A stretch of 64,000 bases of DNA from Chromohalobacter marismortui (GCF_004364315.1 NZ_SOBR01000006.1:62001-126000); one strand, 5' to 3'; numbered from the stretch's first letter, positions 1 through 10,295 are shown. A program made the numbers and translations. The notes: generated from the letters alone by a model not told the origin.

Positions 1-1205
1 GCCGCCTTCTTCTCTTCCGCAGTCGGCTCCTTGGGTTTCTCCTTGGGCGCCGACTGCCCGATGGCCTTGACCTTGGGCGGCGGCGGCGGAAAGGTGATCT
101 CGCCATGATGGGTCACGATGACCCCGCGAATCACATCGTCTTCCATGTCATGCACGATCACGCCATCCTTCTCCGGCGTCAGGTCGGTGAGCATGTGACG
201 GATGTTGGTGGCATAGAGCAACGAGGCCTGCGTCGCCATGCGCGAGGGGAAATCGGTATAGCCGACCACGACCACGCCGTTATCGGTGACGATACGCTCG
301 TCGGGTACGGTGAGATCGCAGTTGCCGCCTTTCTCGGCCGCCAGGTCGACAATCACCGAGCCCGGTTTCATGGCCTGGACCATGTCCTCGAGCCACAGCT
401 TGGGTGCCGGCTTGCCCGGAATCAGTGCCGTGGTGATGACGATATCCACCTCGGGCGCCTGCTCGCGGAACAGTGCCAGCTGCTTCTCGCGGAACTCGGG
501 ACTGGAAGGCGCCGCATAGCCACCGGTGCCCGAGCCATCCTGGCTGTCCTCGAAATCGAGAAACAGGAACTCGGCGCCCATCGACTCGATCTGCTCGGCG
601 ACCTCCGGGCGTACGTCGAACGCGCGCACCACCGCGCCCAGGCTGGTCGCAGTGCCGATGGCGGCCAGGCCGGCGACGCCCGCCCCCACCACCAGCACCT
701 TGGCCGGCGGCACCTTGCCCGCGGCCGTGACCTGGCCGGCGAAGAAGCGCCCGAACTGGTTGCCTGCCTCGATCACCGCGCGATAGCCGGCAATGTTGGC
801 CGTGCTCGACAGCGCATCCATCTTCTGGGCCCGCGAGATGCGCGGCACCATGTCCATGGCGATGACCGTGGCACCGGTGGCACGGCAACGCTCGAGCAGC
901 GCCTCGTTCTGCGCCGGCCAGAAAAAGGCGATCAGCGTCAGCCCTTCACGCAAATAGCCGACTTCTGCCTCGCTGGGCTCGCGCACCTTGATGACGACCT
1001 CGGCGGTCGTCCATAACGCGTCGGCCCCGTCGACGACCTCGACACCCGCGTCGCGGTACGCATCATCGTCGAAACCGGCCGCCTGCCCGGCGCCCGATTC
1101 GATGATGCATTCATGGCCGAGCTTGTGGATGTGCTGAGCACTTTCCGGCGTCAGCGCCACCCGCGCCTCGCCCTGGGCACGCTCCTTGGGAGCCCCTATT
1201 TTCAT
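1..1205 (-). CDS. pntA: NAD(P) transhydrogenase subunit alpha, 3' end beyond window
   Basis: Alpha subunit of the proton-pumping transhydrogenase, which passes hydride between NAD(H) and NADP(H) at the inner membrane. About 400 N-terminal residues are visible. They begin MKIGAPKER, carry the family segment PRISRAQKMDALSS (about 121-134) and the Rossmann motif GAGVAGLAAIG (about 174-184), and end in a Pro/Lys/Glu-rich linker. The ATG at 1205 follows AGGAGG with a 6-nt gap. In E. coli-type PntA (about 510 residues) such a linker leads into transmembrane helices, so a fused form is possible; a split PntAA ending just outside the window cannot be excluded. The pntB partner would lie further left. 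Confidence 0.95.
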   Translation of the reverse strand, partial: MKIGAPKERAQGEARVALTPESAQHIHKLGHECIIESGAGQAAGFDDDAYRDAGVEVVDGADALWTTAEVVIKVREPSEAEVGYLREGLTLIAFFWPAQNEALLERCRATGATVIAMDMVPRISRAQKMDALSSTANIAGYRAVIEAGNQFGRFFAGQVTAAGKVPPAKVLVVGAGVAGLAAIGTATSLGAVVRAFDVRPEVAEQIESMGAEFLFLDFEDSQDGSGTGGYAAPSSPEFREKQLALFREQAPEVDIVITTALIPGKPAPKLWLEDMVQAMKPGSVIVDLAAEKGGNCDLTVPDERIVTDNGVVVVGYTDFPSRMATQASLLYATNIRHMLTDLTPEKDGVIVHDMEDDVIRGVIVTHHGEITFPPPPPKVKAIGQSAPKEKPKEPTAEEKKA

Positions 1206-1789
1206 GCCGCACCTCCTCTTTCGTGTCGGATGGCACCTAGCCAAGCATCGCTTGTCGCATATTTCTTGATGTTCATCCTTGACTCCTGGCTCGTCGCATA
1301 GAGTTCTTCATCATGAAATCTCGTGTCATACCCAACTCGGGAACATGGTCATCGTAACGACCTTGCCACGCACCGTAATACTGATGCAGCACGTATCAAT
1401 GAGTCTTGCTTATTTAATGAAAAACATTTTGAAAATCAACATTAAAATCAAAAATATCCATCATAATCATTGAGTTATAGCATCCATAACACAGCTCTTA
1501 TGCTTCAAGCTGAACGATAACCCGTTGTTTTTATTTTATTTTATGGCAAAAAACATGACCTACTGATTTCCTTATGCAAACCATAAACGATAGGTTATTC
1601 ACGATTTCACTTAGTTAATGCCAGCGCATATTGAAGGCCTGAAAACCAGCCTTGGGGCCGCGATATTCAATAATCTCGACACCAGACTTCCACGTCCAGA
1701 ACCTCAAGTGTCTGGCATGCGGGAAGCGCCAGCCCCCAGGCAACGATCGAGCAACGCCCCAAGACACCGTCATGCGACGCCGCGGAATA
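1206..1789. other. AT-rich intergenic region upstream of pntA
   Basis: About 580 bp without a convincing gene. It lies between the pntA start (read leftwards) and the selO stop (also read leftwards), so it must hold the pntA promoter. The part from about 1370 to 1620 is conspicuously A/T-rich against the GC-rich surroundings and is full of short A and T runs. No clear terminator, repeat or conserved binding site was recognised. Confidence 0.6.
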
Positions 1790-3253
1790 TCATGACGAGC
1801 AGGAAAGGCAAATCACCGAGGCTTCCGGCGCCGGGGCAGCCGCCCAACGCGCCATGCCTGGCTGCGGGGAGAACGGGTCGGCGAGCAAGGCCCGAAATTC
1901 GGCCAGTGGCGCCATATCGCCTGCTTCCGCCGCCTCGATGACCTGCTGAATGAGGTGCGTGCGCGGGACATAAAGCGGATTAACCGCCTGCATGGCCTCA
2001 CGCCGCGATGCAGCGTCGCGTGGCTCGTCCTCGAGGCGTTGACGATAGCGCGACAACCAGGCTGCCAGGCCTTCGGCCGGCACCTCGTCATGCAGCCACG
2101 CCCCCTCATCGACACTCCATTCGCCCAGCGCACGGAAGGCGCGATGATAGTCAGCACCGACGTCGGCCAGCAGCGTTAGCCAGTCCTGAACCAATTGTGC
2201 GTCGCCTTCTTGTACCCGCTCGAGCCCCAGCCGTGCCCGCATCAAGCGCGCATATTCCTGTTGCAGCGTGGGTTCATACTCAGCCAATTGAGCGCGCAAC
2301 GCGTCTGGATCCACCAGTGGCGTCAGCGACTGCCCCAGCACCGAGAGGTTCCAAAGTCCCACGCCGGGCTGTTGATCGAAGGCGTAACGGCCAGCGGTAT
2401 CGGTATGATTGGGCACCAGGGTGGGGTCGTAACGATCCATGAAGGCGTAAGGCCCGTAGTCCAGCGTCAACCCCAGGATCGACATGTTGTCGGTGTTCAT
2501 CACCGCATGCACGAAGCCATAGGCTTGCCAGGCGGCGATCAAGCGTGCCGTCCGCGCGACCGTATCGCCGAACAAGGCCTCCGTCGGCGACTCGCGCTCC
2601 GCCAGGGCCGGTCGATGACGCGCGATGACATGGTCGACGAGACCTTGCAAGTCCTCGTTGCGCCGCGCCTGATACAGCCACTCGAAGTGTCCGAAGCGCA
2701 CGTGACTGGGGGCCAGGCGCAGCAAGGTCGCCCCGGGCTCGACGCGTTCCCGCTGGACCTTTTCATCGTTGGCCGCCAGTGCCAACGCCAGCGTCGTGGG
2801 AATGCCCAGGCCCAGCATGGCCTCGCCGGCGAGATATTCACGAATCGTCGAACGCAGCACCGCACGGCCATCGCCGAAACGTGAATACGGTGTTTGTCCG
2901 GCGCCCTTGAGATGCAGATCCCAGAAGCCCTCGTCGGTCTCCACCTCGCCCAGCAACAGTCCGCGACCGTCACCCAAGGCAGGGTTATAGACCCCGAACT
3001 GATGCCCGGTATACTTCTGCGCCAAAGGCTCCATCCCCGGCAACACGGTTTCGCCCCCCAAAAGCTGACGCAGGGTCTCGCGCGCCTGGGCATCGTGCTC
3101 GAAAGACGCAGGATCAAGGCCCAGCGCGCGACAACCGCTCGGGCTGATATCCACCAATCGCGTGTTTTTCCAGCAAGTGGGGCTGACCCGCGTGAAGAAG
3201 TCGTCGGGCAGACGCGCCCAGGCGTTATCGAAACGCAGCGAATCGAGCGTCAT
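1790..3253 (-). CDS. selO: SelO/YdiU family protein AMPylase
   Basis: Pseudokinase-fold enzyme that transfers AMP from ATP to Ser/Thr/Tyr of target proteins; the E. coli homologue is linked to redox stress. The 487-residue product matches the family length and shows the characteristic blocks LPGMEPLAQKYTGHQFG, LKGAGQTPYSRFGDGRAVLR and MNTDNMSILGLTLDYGP. It ends in SCSS, the C-terminal Cys motif that is selenocysteine in eukaryotic SelO. The ATG at 3253 is preferred over an in-frame ATG seven codons upstream because GAGGT lies 5 nt before it. The gene is separated by about 125 bp from the upstream gene on the same strand. Confidence 0.95.
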   Translation of the reverse strand: MTLDSLRFDNAWARLPDDFFTRVSPTCWKNTRLVDISPSGCRALGLDPASFEHDAQARETLRQLLGGETVLPGMEPLAQKYTGHQFGVYNPALGDGRGLLLGEVETDEGFWDLHLKGAGQTPYSRFGDGRAVLRSTIREYLAGEAMLGLGIPTTLALALAANDEKVQRERVEPGATLLRLAPSHVRFGHFEWLYQARRNEDLQGLVDHVIARHRPALAERESPTEALFGDTVARTARLIAAWQAYGFVHAVMNTDNMSILGLTLDYGPYAFMDRYDPTLVPNHTDTAGRYAFDQQPGVGLWNLSVLGQSLTPLVDPDALRAQLAEYEPTLQQEYARLMRARLGLERVQEGDAQLVQDWLTLLADVGADYHRAFRALGEWSVDEGAWLHDEVPAEGLAAWLSRYRQRLEDEPRDAASRREAMQAVNPLYVPRTHLIQQVIEAAEAGDMAPLAEFRALLADPFSPQPGMARWAAAPAPEASVICLSCSS

Positions 3254-3378
3254 GGTGACCTCGCGAAGGAGCATATGAATTCACTCTACACGCCCGGCGA
3301 CGGCGGATAAAAGCGTGCCGGACAACTTGAAACGCCGCCCGCAGGCGACGTCCAAGGACGCATGATGGCAGCGATGTC

Positions 3379-4215
3379 TCAGGCAGGGCTGTCATCGCCC
3401 TCACTGTGCTGACGAATCAAGTCCGCATTGGTACGCAACAATGCCAACAGGACATCGAAATAGTCATCGCTGACGGAGTAGTTATCCAGCGTATGAATTA
3501 ACGACTTGGCGGTGACGGACTCACCACTGGCGGTCAACGCGGCACGCTTTTGGCGTAACGCTAGATAGGCTTGGTGCGTGTTCAGGTTATGCAGGTAATA
3601 CTCGACGCTTTCCTGAACGCTGGCAAACTGCTGATAGCGACGTTCACTCCCGGCTTGAGCCAGGCCACAGCCATCACTGAAGCAGCGCAGGCCGAACAAG
3701 TTGTTGCCTTGGCGAGCATAGCGCGAGGTCCCCCAGCCCGATTCCTCCACGGCCTGGATGGCGACCATTTCCAGTGGCACGGTGTCGACACGCGAGAGAA
3801 GGTACTCAAACGTATTGGGGGTGCCGCACTCGATCTCGTAAGCGGTGCATAGCCGTTGCAGGTGAGCCTGTTCAGCGTCACTCAGCGCGTCCTGCTGTGC
3901 ACGCGCCTCGAGCAGCCAGTCTCGCTGGGCCTGAATCTCGGCATTTTCGGCTTCGACAAGCGGCACCAGCAGCTCGAAAAAAGCCCTCTTGCGCTCGGGA
4001 CCCGCCGCATATTGACGCAGGTCCGGCATCTCCGTGATGGGATCCGGCGCGCGCATCTCGACATGACTGTCGCTTGACCGTTCGTCTTGCGCGGGTGACG
4101 CGGCATGGGCATTCAACGGTGGTGGCGCCACCGCCACGCCAAAGGCGCCCAATAACACCCCCGCGACACCGCCACGCCATCGCCGGGAAGACAACAAGTG
4201 GTGTCGAATCGCCAT
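3379..4215 (-). CDS. Bax-like glucosaminidase-domain protein
   Basis: Predicted exported peptidoglycan hydrolase of the Bax/N-acetylglucosaminidase family. The 278-residue protein starts with a basic segment followed by a hydrophobic stretch (about 15-35) ending near AHA, consistent with a signal peptide or anchor. The C-terminal two thirds carries the glucosaminidase block QAVEESGWGTSRYARQGNNLFG, in which the Glu of VEESGWG is the likely catalytic acid, and a later YYLHNLNTHQAY segment typical of Bax. E. coli Bax is of similar length. The ATG at 4215 follows AAGGAG with a 7-nt gap. The physiological substrate is not evident from the sequence. Confidence 0.85.
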   Translation of the reverse strand: MAIRHHLLSSRRWRGGVAGVLLGAFGVAVAPPPLNAHAASPAQDERSSDSHVEMRAPDPITEMPDLRQYAAGPERKRAFFELLVPLVEAENAEIQAQRDWLLEARAQQDALSDAEQAHLQRLCTAYEIECGTPNTFEYLLSRVDTVPLEMVAIQAVEESGWGTSRYARQGNNLFGLRCFSDGCGLAQAGSERRYQQFASVQESVEYYLHNLNTHQAYLALRQKRAALTASGESVTAKSLIHTLDNYSVSDDYFDVLLALLRTNADLIRQHSEGDDSPA

Positions 4216-4290
4216 ACGACGACTCCTTGAACATGTAAACGTCAGTCTAGCAACAACGAACGTCCATGTTGAGTCAATATTGCTGCCATC

Positions 4291-4324
4291 AAAATAAAAC
4301 GGGCCGGCACATGCGGCCGGCCCG
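4291..4324 (-). terminator. Intrinsic terminator of htpG
   Basis: Read on the minus strand just after the htpG stop: a perfect 9-bp GC-rich stem (CGGGCCGGC with its complement, 4300-4308 and 4316-4324) and a 7-nt loop, followed by TTTTATTTT. Confidence 0.9.
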
Positions 4325-4345
4325 GTAAGCGAACACCAACGCCAA

Positions 4346-6244
4346 TCAGCTGCTCAGGAGCTTGTTGAGACGCTGCACATAGGTGGCGGGATCCTCGAGG
4401 TGCCCCCCTTCGGCGATGATCGCTTGATCGAGCAGGACCCGAGCGAGGTCATCGAACCTCGAATCGTCGGCACCTTCAAGCCGTGCGACCAGGCTATGCT
4501 CGGGATTGAGCTCGAGGATCGGCTTGACCTCCGGCAGCGGCTGACCGGCCGCTTCCATCAAGCGACGCATCTGATAGCCCATGTCATGTTCCGAGAGCAC
4601 CACGCAAGCCGGCGAGTCGGTCAAACGGTGCGTGATACGGACTTCCTGCACCTCATCGCCCAGCGCCGTCTTGACGCGCTCGAGCAACGGGGCCTTGGCC
4701 TTGGCCGTTTCTTCCTGGGCTTTCTTTTCTTCCTCGTCGGCCATGTCATCGAGGTCGAGGTCGCCCTTGGCGACATCGGCGAAGGACTTGCCATCGTATT
4801 CAGTGAGATGGCTCATCAGCCACTCGTCGATACGATCATGCAACAGCAGCACCTCGATGCCCTTCTTGCGGAAGATTTCCAGGTGCGGACTGTGACTGGC
4901 CGCATTGAAACCGTCGGCCACCAGGTAGTAGATCTTCTGCTGGCCTTCCTTCATCCGGCTGACATAACCGGCCAGCGACTGATCCTGGGTGGCGCTGTCG
5001 GTGTGCGTGGAGGAGAAACGCAGCAATTCGGCGACCTTGTCGCGGTTGGCGAAATCTTCCGCCGGCCCTTCCTTCAGCACATTACCGAAGGCGTTCCAGA
5101 ACGTCTGATAAGCCTCTTCGTCCTTGGCCAGCTTCTTGAGCATGTCCAACGAGCGCTTGGTCAGTGCGGACTTGAGCTTGTCGACCTGCGGATCTTTCTG
5201 TAACAGCTCGCGCGAGATGTTCAGTGACAGATCCTTGGAATCGATCACGCCCTTGATGAAGCGCAGGTACAACGGCAGGAACTGCTCGGCGTCGTCCATG
5301 ATGAACACACGCTGTGCGTAGAGCTTGAGGCCGCGCACGCCTTCGCGCTGATAAAGGTCGAACGGTGCACGCCCCGGCACATACAGCAGGCTGGTGTATT
5401 CGAGCGTGCCTTCGACCTTGTTGTGGCTCCAGGTCAGCGGATCGCTGAAGTCGTGCGCCACATGCTTGTAGAACGCCTTGTACTCGTCGTCGCTGATCTC
5501 TTCCTTGGGGCGTACCCACAGCGCGGTCGCCTCGTTGACGGTTTCCCAGGTAACGGTCTCGCTGCCCTCGATCTCGTTGCCTTCTTCATCGTGGGCCTTC
5601 TCGACCTTGGGCATGCGCACCGGCACTTCGATATGGTCGGAATAGGTGCGCACCAGATGCTTGAGGCGCTCGGCGTCGGCGAATTCCTTGGCGTCCTCCT
5701 TGAGATGCAGGACGATTTCGGTGCCGCGCTCGGGTTTGTCGATATCGGCGATGTCGAACTCACCCTCGCCGCGCGAATGCCATTCCACGCCCTGCTCCTG
5801 ATCGACCCGGCGCGTACGCACGGTGATTTCGTCGGAAACGATGAAGCCGGAATAGAAACCCACACCGAATTGGCCGATCAGCTTGGCGTCCTTCTGCTTT
5901 TCGCCGGACAGCTGCTGGAGGAATTCCGCCGTGCCGCTGCGCGCGATAGTGCCCAGATTCTGGATCACTTCGTCGCGGCTCATGCCGATGCCATTGTCAC
6001 GCACGGTGACGGTGCCCGCCTCGGCATCGTGCTCGATTTCAACGCGCAACTCGCTGTCATTGCCGTATAGCGCATCGTTGTCCAACGCCTCGTACCGCAA
6101 CTTGTCGCAGGCATCCGCGGCGTTGGAGATCAGCTCGCGCAGGAAGATCTCCCGATTGGAATATAGGGAGTGAATCATCAACTGCAAGAGCTGTTTGACT
6201 TCGGTCTGGAAGCCCAGCGTCTCGGCGTGAGTGGCGGTAGTCAT
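4346..6244 (-). CDS. htpG: Molecular chaperone HtpG (bacterial Hsp90)
   Basis: ATP-dependent Hsp90-family chaperone of the cytoplasm, 632 residues (E. coli 624). The N-terminal GHKL ATPase domain shows [18 protein letters not shown], the DNGIGM nucleotide-binding motif and GQFGVGFYS. The middle domain contains the conserved segment around residues 320-345 ([15 protein letters not shown]), and the C-terminal dimerisation domain is complete. The gene is monocistronic in appearance. It has a strong terminator downstream and a sigma-32-type promoter 80-107 bp upstream, so heat induction is expected. Confidence 0.99.
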   Translation of the reverse strand: MTTATHAETLGFQTEVKQLLQLMIHSLYSNREIFLRELISNAADACDKLRYEALDNDALYGNDSELRVEIEHDAEAGTVTVRDNGIGMSRDEVIQNLGTIARSGTAEFLQQLSGEKQKDAKLIGQFGVGFYSGFIVSDEITVRTRRVDQEQGVEWHSRGEGEFDIADIDKPERGTEIVLHLKEDAKEFADAERLKHLVRTYSDHIEVPVRMPKVEKAHDEEGNEIEGSETVTWETVNEATALWVRPKEEISDDEYKAFYKHVAHDFSDPLTWSHNKVEGTLEYTSLLYVPGRAPFDLYQREGVRGLKLYAQRVFIMDDAEQFLPLYLRFIKGVIDSKDLSLNISRELLQKDPQVDKLKSALTKRSLDMLKKLAKDEEAYQTFWNAFGNVLKEGPAEDFANRDKVAELLRFSSTHTDSATQDQSLAGYVSRMKEGQQKIYYLVADGFNAASHSPHLEIFRKKGIEVLLLHDRIDEWLMSHLTEYDGKSFADVAKGDLDLDDMADEEEKKAQEETAKAKAPLLERVKTALGDEVQEVRITHRLTDSPACVVLSEHDMGYQMRRLMEAAGQPLPEVKPILELNPEHSLVARLEGADDSRFDDLARVLLDQAIIAEGGHLEDPATYVQRLNKLLSS

Positions 6245-6323
6245 GGTCGAAATTCCCCTGTGGCCATAACGAATGCATGTTAAACGTTGAGAAAGGTGAC
6301 GACAGATGTCGTCATGCGCACCG

Positions 6324-6351
6324 ATATGGGGGCCGCGCGAGACTTTTCAAG
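6324..6351 (-). promoter_or_regulatory. Sigma-32 heat-shock promoter of htpG
   Basis: On the minus strand CTTGAAA (6351-6345) is followed after exactly 13 nt by CCCCATAT (6331-6324). This fits the RpoH consensus CTTGAAA-N13/14-CCCCATnT. Transcription would start about 70 nt before the htpG ATG. Confidence 0.9.
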
Positions 6352-6426
6352 CGCTTGAGGTCACGCATCCGTATGACCCGACCCGACGTTCTCCCTTCAA
6401 CTCCGCATGGAAATGACACCGCTGTC

Positions 6427-6759
6427 TCAAGGCGCGGCATCGGGAGGCTCCATGCCCTTCCAACGCCGGTAAGGCGCAAGCGAGCGATCGACACGCGTCA
6501 GCAACCAGCCGACGATGAAGACGTCATCGATGACCCCGATGAGCATCAAAACGTCGGGAATGATATCGAACGGCATGATCAGATACGCCAGCGCCACTGC
6601 CATCCAGCCACACGCCGCCCAAGGCACGGGGCGATAGCGACCAATGATCACGTCACCTAGCATGGGAACGAACACGCGTAGCGCTCGAGCGATACGCGTC
6701 AACGCGCCGCCACGCTGCTTCAACCGTGACCACATGGCCAGTCCTCGCATGAATTTCAT
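6427..6759 (-). CDS. DUF1232 (YkvA-like) membrane protein
   Basis: Small 110-residue protein with the DUF1232 core LIMPFDIIPDVLMLIGVIDDVFIVGWLL, in which PFDxIPD and GxxDD are the family hallmarks. It has hydrophobic segments around residues 45-90 and a basic N-terminus. Function of the family is not established. The ATG at 6759 is chosen because AGGAGG lies 7 nt upstream; an in-frame start 21 codons earlier lacks such a site. It lies upstream of htpG on the same strand, but the htpG heat-shock promoter sits between them. Confidence 0.85.
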   Translation of the reverse strand: MKFMRGLAMWSRLKQRGGALTRIARALRVFVPMLGDVIIGRYRPVPWAACGWMAVALAYLIMPFDIIPDVLMLIGVIDDVFIVGWLLTRVDRSLAPYRRWKGMEPPDAAP

Positions 6760-6894
6760 GGAATGCCTCCTTGGCAGTGCGTTCTTGCTGGCGTCACCCG
6801 GGGTGTCGTTTTTCGGCAACACTACCCAAGGCGGGTTCCCTGAGCGAGGATGATCGCATCATTATTCCGCCAGGCAAGCAAGGAGACAGGCAAG

Positions 6895-8883
6895 ATGCCC
6901 GCATCACGATTTCGTCGTCGTGGGATGACATTACTCTCGGCGATAACGCTGAGTCTGGCGCTTCACACCATCGGCGCCCAGGCACAATCCGACATGCAGA
7001 CGCTGGCGCCCGAGGATCGAGCCATGAAGGACGCCCTCGATGCGGCCCGAGCGCATCGATGGTCACGCATCGATGACGCCGCCATCGACAATCACGTGTT
7101 AGCGGGTTATGTGGAATACCATCGCCTTAAATCACGCTTGCCGAATGTCACGGCGGTAGAAGTGCAACGTTATCTGTCACGCTATGCCGACTCCCCCCTG
7201 TCCAACTGGATGCGAGGGCAGGCACAGATCGCCTTCGGCCGCGCAGGACGCTTCGATGACGTGCTGGCCATCAGCGATGGCGAACCCCCGGGCACCATTC
7301 GCCAATGTTACTACTATACGGCGTTGCTCGACCGTGCCCCCGAGAAAGCGGCCGAGGGGGGACGAGTGCTATGGAACGTCGGCGACTCGCAACCCAGTGA
7401 ATGTAACCCGCTTTTCGACACCCTGCGTCAACGTGGCGCCATCGACGATAACGATATCTGGACGCGTCTGACGCTTGCCTGGCAGAACGGCGAAAGTCGC
7501 CTGGTCGATTACCTGGCCGGTTTCCTCGGTCCCCAATGGCAGACCGGTATCGCGGCACTCGAGCGCCTGCGCAGCAACTACGCCGCCATCACCGACGTGC
7601 CCACCCGTATCGGCCCTTCGGGAGAGGGCGCCGGGGCCCTCTTCGCCGCGGCCATGCACAACTTCACGCGCGCCGATACGGAAGCCGCGCTTGAAGCCTG
7701 GCGCAAGATCGCCCCGCACCTCACGCTCAGCGAGACCCGACGCCATGCAATAGAGCATGACCTGGCGTTCTATTCCATGGTCCGCGAGATCGACAACAAC
7801 GCCGGCTGGGTCGACGACGTCCTGCCTGCTCTCGCGGATACCGACTTGTACGAACTGCGCGTCCGCAAGGCATTGGCGTCACGTCACTGGGGCGAGGTCA
7901 TCGAGTGGATCGATGCCATGCCGCAGGACACGCGGCAAGAGGCACATTGGCAATACTGGCTGGGCCGAGCACTGCAGCAGCGTGGCGATACCCAGGCCGC
8001 AGAAAATGCCTGGCGGCTGGCGTCCCAAGAACGTAGCTTCTTTGCTTACGCCGCGGCCGACAGGCTGGGTCGGCCATATGACCTCGACATGAACATGCCT
8101 GACTTGACGCCCCTGCAAAAGGAACTGGTCGCCATGCGGCCCGTCGTCAAACGCAGTGAAGCGCTGCGGCGCATTGGCGAACGTGGTCTCGCGCGTAGCG
8201 AATGGTTCCATGCCATCAAGCAAGCCAGTGCGACCGAAGCTGCCGCGCTCAACGCCTACGCCCTCGATCAAGGCTGGTTTAATCTCTCCATACATGGCGC
8301 GATTATCGCTGAGCAATGGGATGCGCTCGATTGGCGCTTCCCTCCCGCCGCCTACCGGGATGCGTTCACCACCTGGGGCCGGCGCAATGGTGTCGATCCC
8401 TACCTGCTGATGGCAATTTCGCGGCGGGAGAGCGCCTTCAACCGACAAGCGGTTTCACCGGTCGGGGCGCGTGGACTCATGCAGTTGATGCCAAGCACCG
8501 CCGATCATGTCAGCCGTCAATTGGATATCGATGCGCCGAGCCTCGGTGAACTCTTCGAGCCCACCACCAACATCCGCTTGGGAAGCGCCTATATCCGCGA
8601 CATGATGGAACGTTATCGGGGCAACCGTATCGCAGCGGCAGCAGCCTACAATGCCGGCCCCGGCCGGGTCGATCGCTGGCTGCGCGATTCGCCCGATGCG
8701 TTCGATCTCTTCGTCGAAAGCATTCCCTTCCATGAAACTCGCGCGTACGTGCAGGCCGTGCTGACCTACCGGGTCATTTTCGAGAGCCTGGCCAAGCAAG
8801 GCGATACGCAAGGCGTTGCGCTATTGACCCAGGCCGAACGCGAAGGCGCCTACGACGCCACGCTCTTGGCGCGCAATCCCTGA
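6895..8883 (+). CDS. slt: Soluble lytic murein transglycosylase
   Basis: Periplasmic lytic transglycosylase that cleaves the MurNAc-GlcNAc bond of peptidoglycan to give 1,6-anhydro products. The 662-residue protein has an N-terminal signal peptide ending near AQA, a long alpha-helical (U-shaped) region as in Slt70 (645 residues in E. coli), a linker domain and the C-terminal SLT catalytic domain. The catalytic Glu is residue 512 in ISRRESAFN, followed by SPVGARGLMQLMPSTA and the AAAYNAGPGRV motif. The ATG at 6895 follows AAGGAG with a 9-nt gap and gives a better signal peptide than the upstream in-frame ATG at 6850. Confidence 0.96.
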   Translation: MPASRFRRRGMTLLSAITLSLALHTIGAQAQSDMQTLAPEDRAMKDALDAARAHRWSRIDDAAIDNHVLAGYVEYHRLKSRLPNVTAVEVQRYLSRYADSPLSNWMRGQAQIAFGRAGRFDDVLAISDGEPPGTIRQCYYYTALLDRAPEKAAEGGRVLWNVGDSQPSECNPLFDTLRQRGAIDDNDIWTRLTLAWQNGESRLVDYLAGFLGPQWQTGIAALERLRSNYAAITDVPTRIGPSGEGAGALFAAAMHNFTRADTEAALEAWRKIAPHLTLSETRRHAIEHDLAFYSMVREIDNNAGWVDDVLPALADTDLYELRVRKALASRHWGEVIEWIDAMPQDTRQEAHWQYWLGRALQQRGDTQAAENAWRLASQERSFFAYAAADRLGRPYDLDMNMPDLTPLQKELVAMRPVVKRSEALRRIGERGLARSEWFHAIKQASATEAAALNAYALDQGWFNLSIHGAIIAEQWDALDWRFPPAAYRDAFTTWGRRNGVDPYLLMAISRRESAFNRQAVSPVGARGLMQLMPSTADHVSRQLDIDAPSLGELFEPTTNIRLGSAYIRDMMERYRGNRIAAAAAYNAGPGRVDRWLRDSPDAFDLFVESIPFHETRAYVQAVLTYRVIFESLAKQGDTQGVALLTQAEREGAYDATLLARNP

Positions 8884-8937
8884 CTGCAGGCACCGACGCC
8901 CTGGCCTACGGGGCGTCGGTGCATGGCTCAGGCGTGC

Positions 8938-9579
8938 TCAGGGACGCTGTGTCAGTGCCAACTTGATACCGAAGAGTACCAACACCGTGCCGGTGGCACC
9001 TTCCAGCATGCGTGACACCCAACGCTTGGCCAGCCATCTGGCGGCACTCCCGACCATCAACACGATGCCGATCTGCCAGAGATTGGCGATCACGAAGTGA
9101 ATGCCCGCCAACCACAACGACTTGACCAACGCCGGGTCTCCCGGTGCGATGAACTGAGGCAAAAACGCCATGTAGAACACAACCGTCTTGGGATTGAGCA
9201 CATTGGAGAGAAAGCCTTCACGCAACGGTATCCAGACGCTTACACGTTCCTTATGAACGCCCATGTCGGCCATCGGCAAGCTGCCGCCGCGGCGCGCACT
9301 GGCCAGGCTCCTGACGCCCAACCAGATCAAGTATCCCGCGCCGAGCAGCTTGAGTACGTTAAAGGCCCATGCCGACTGCAGCAGGATCAGCGAGATGCCA
9401 AGCGCCGAGACGGTGGCATGCACGAACAGTCCGGAGCAGATGGCCAAGCTGGTCAGTACGCCATCACGCACGCCGCCGCGCGACGTATTGCGAATGACGA
9501 GCAGCGTATCCACGCCCGGCGTCAGAGTGAGCAATGTGATCGCAACCAAAAACGACCAGAACTGGGTGTCTAAGAACAT
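8938..9579 (-). CDS. LysE/RhtB-family amino acid exporter
   Basis: Inner-membrane exporter of the LysE superfamily, 213 residues with about six hydrophobic segments. The N-terminal LTLTPGVDTLLVIRNTSRGG motif and the NPKTVVFYMAFLPQF segment near residue 130 are diagnostic of RhtB-type homoserine/threonine/lysine exporters. The exact substrate cannot be read from the sequence. The ATG at 9579 follows AGGAA with 7 nt. It is convergent with slt (54 bp between the stops). Confidence 0.9.
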   Translation of the reverse strand: MFLDTQFWSFLVAITLLTLTPGVDTLLVIRNTSRGGVRDGVLTSLAICSGLFVHATVSALGISLILLQSAWAFNVLKLLGAGYLIWLGVRSLASARRGGSLPMADMGVHKERVSVWIPLREGFLSNVLNPKTVVFYMAFLPQFIAPGDPALVKSLWLAGIHFVIANLWQIGIVLMVGSAARWLAKRWVSRMLEGATGTVLVLFGIKLALTQRP

Positions 9580-9659
9580 AGCTGTTTCCTGAATGGACGC
9601 GTGGTACGCCACGCTAGCGCGTGCCCGCTACTCGACCTATTCCGCGGTACCCGGCGCGT

Positions 9660-10235
9660 CTACCAAAGCCAGACGCCACATAAGGCCATCCCCAGCGTGA
9701 CCAGCAACCCGATCAAGAGCAACAGGCCATCGTCTGCGGCCATGCCCAGCCCGAGAATCGTGACCGCCAATGCCGGCATCGCCGCCGCGAAAGGGAGCAG
9801 TTCCAAGGGAATCATGCTCAACGACAACAGCATGACGATAACCGCCACGAATCGGTACGCGGCGGGTTGTTGCAAGATCGTCAAGCGTTGTGCCAACAAC
9901 TTGTCGATGCGCACTGTCCAAGGACGCGCCCTTTCAATCGCGCGATGCAACTTGGCATGACTGACTCCCCGTTCGCGGAGTCTTCTCGGCAACCATGGCG
10001 ATGGCCGTCCACACAACTGCTGCACGGCCACCAACGCGATGAACATGCCACATAATGATGGCACGCCTGGGATGGCCCCCGTGGGTAACAAGGCAATCAA
10101 CGCCGGCAATGCAATCAAGGGGCCGAAACCACGCGAACGAAACGTCTCGACGACGTCCTGCAGGCGGACGGTCTTGCCGCCATTGGCCTCGTCGAGCGTT
10201 TCCAGTAACTCGGTCAAACGGATGCGCGATTCCAT
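9660..10235 (-). CDS. ExoD-family membrane protein
   Basis: 191-residue membrane protein of the exopolysaccharide-synthesis ExoD family. It has the core RGFGPLIALPALIALLPTGAIPGVPS and hydrophobic helices in the C-terminal half. In rhizobia exoD mutants are affected in exopolysaccharide production and alkali tolerance, but the molecular role is unknown. The ATG at 10235 lies 9 nt after AAGGAG; the longer reading frame starting at 10265 lacks a site. Confidence 0.85.
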   Translation of the reverse strand: MESRIRLTELLETLDEANGGKTVRLQDVVETFRSRGFGPLIALPALIALLPTGAIPGVPSLCGMFIALVAVQQLCGRPSPWLPRRLRERGVSHAKLHRAIERARPWTVRIDKLLAQRLTILQQPAAYRFVAVIVMLLSLSMIPLELLPFAAAMPALAVTILGLGMAADDGLLLLIGLLVTLGMALCGVWLW

Positions 10236-10295
10236 GCGCCATGTCTCCTTGGGAACGGCAGCCAACGTCCGTTAACGGTAGTGGGAAGCATGCTG

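Noticed and set aside
105-1016. 303-codon plus-strand frame opposite pntA
   Set aside because: Antisense to clear pntA coding; product has no motif.
1618-1941. 107-codon frame in the AT-rich gap before selO
   Set aside because: No ribosome binding site; it overlaps the selO 3' end and has no motif.
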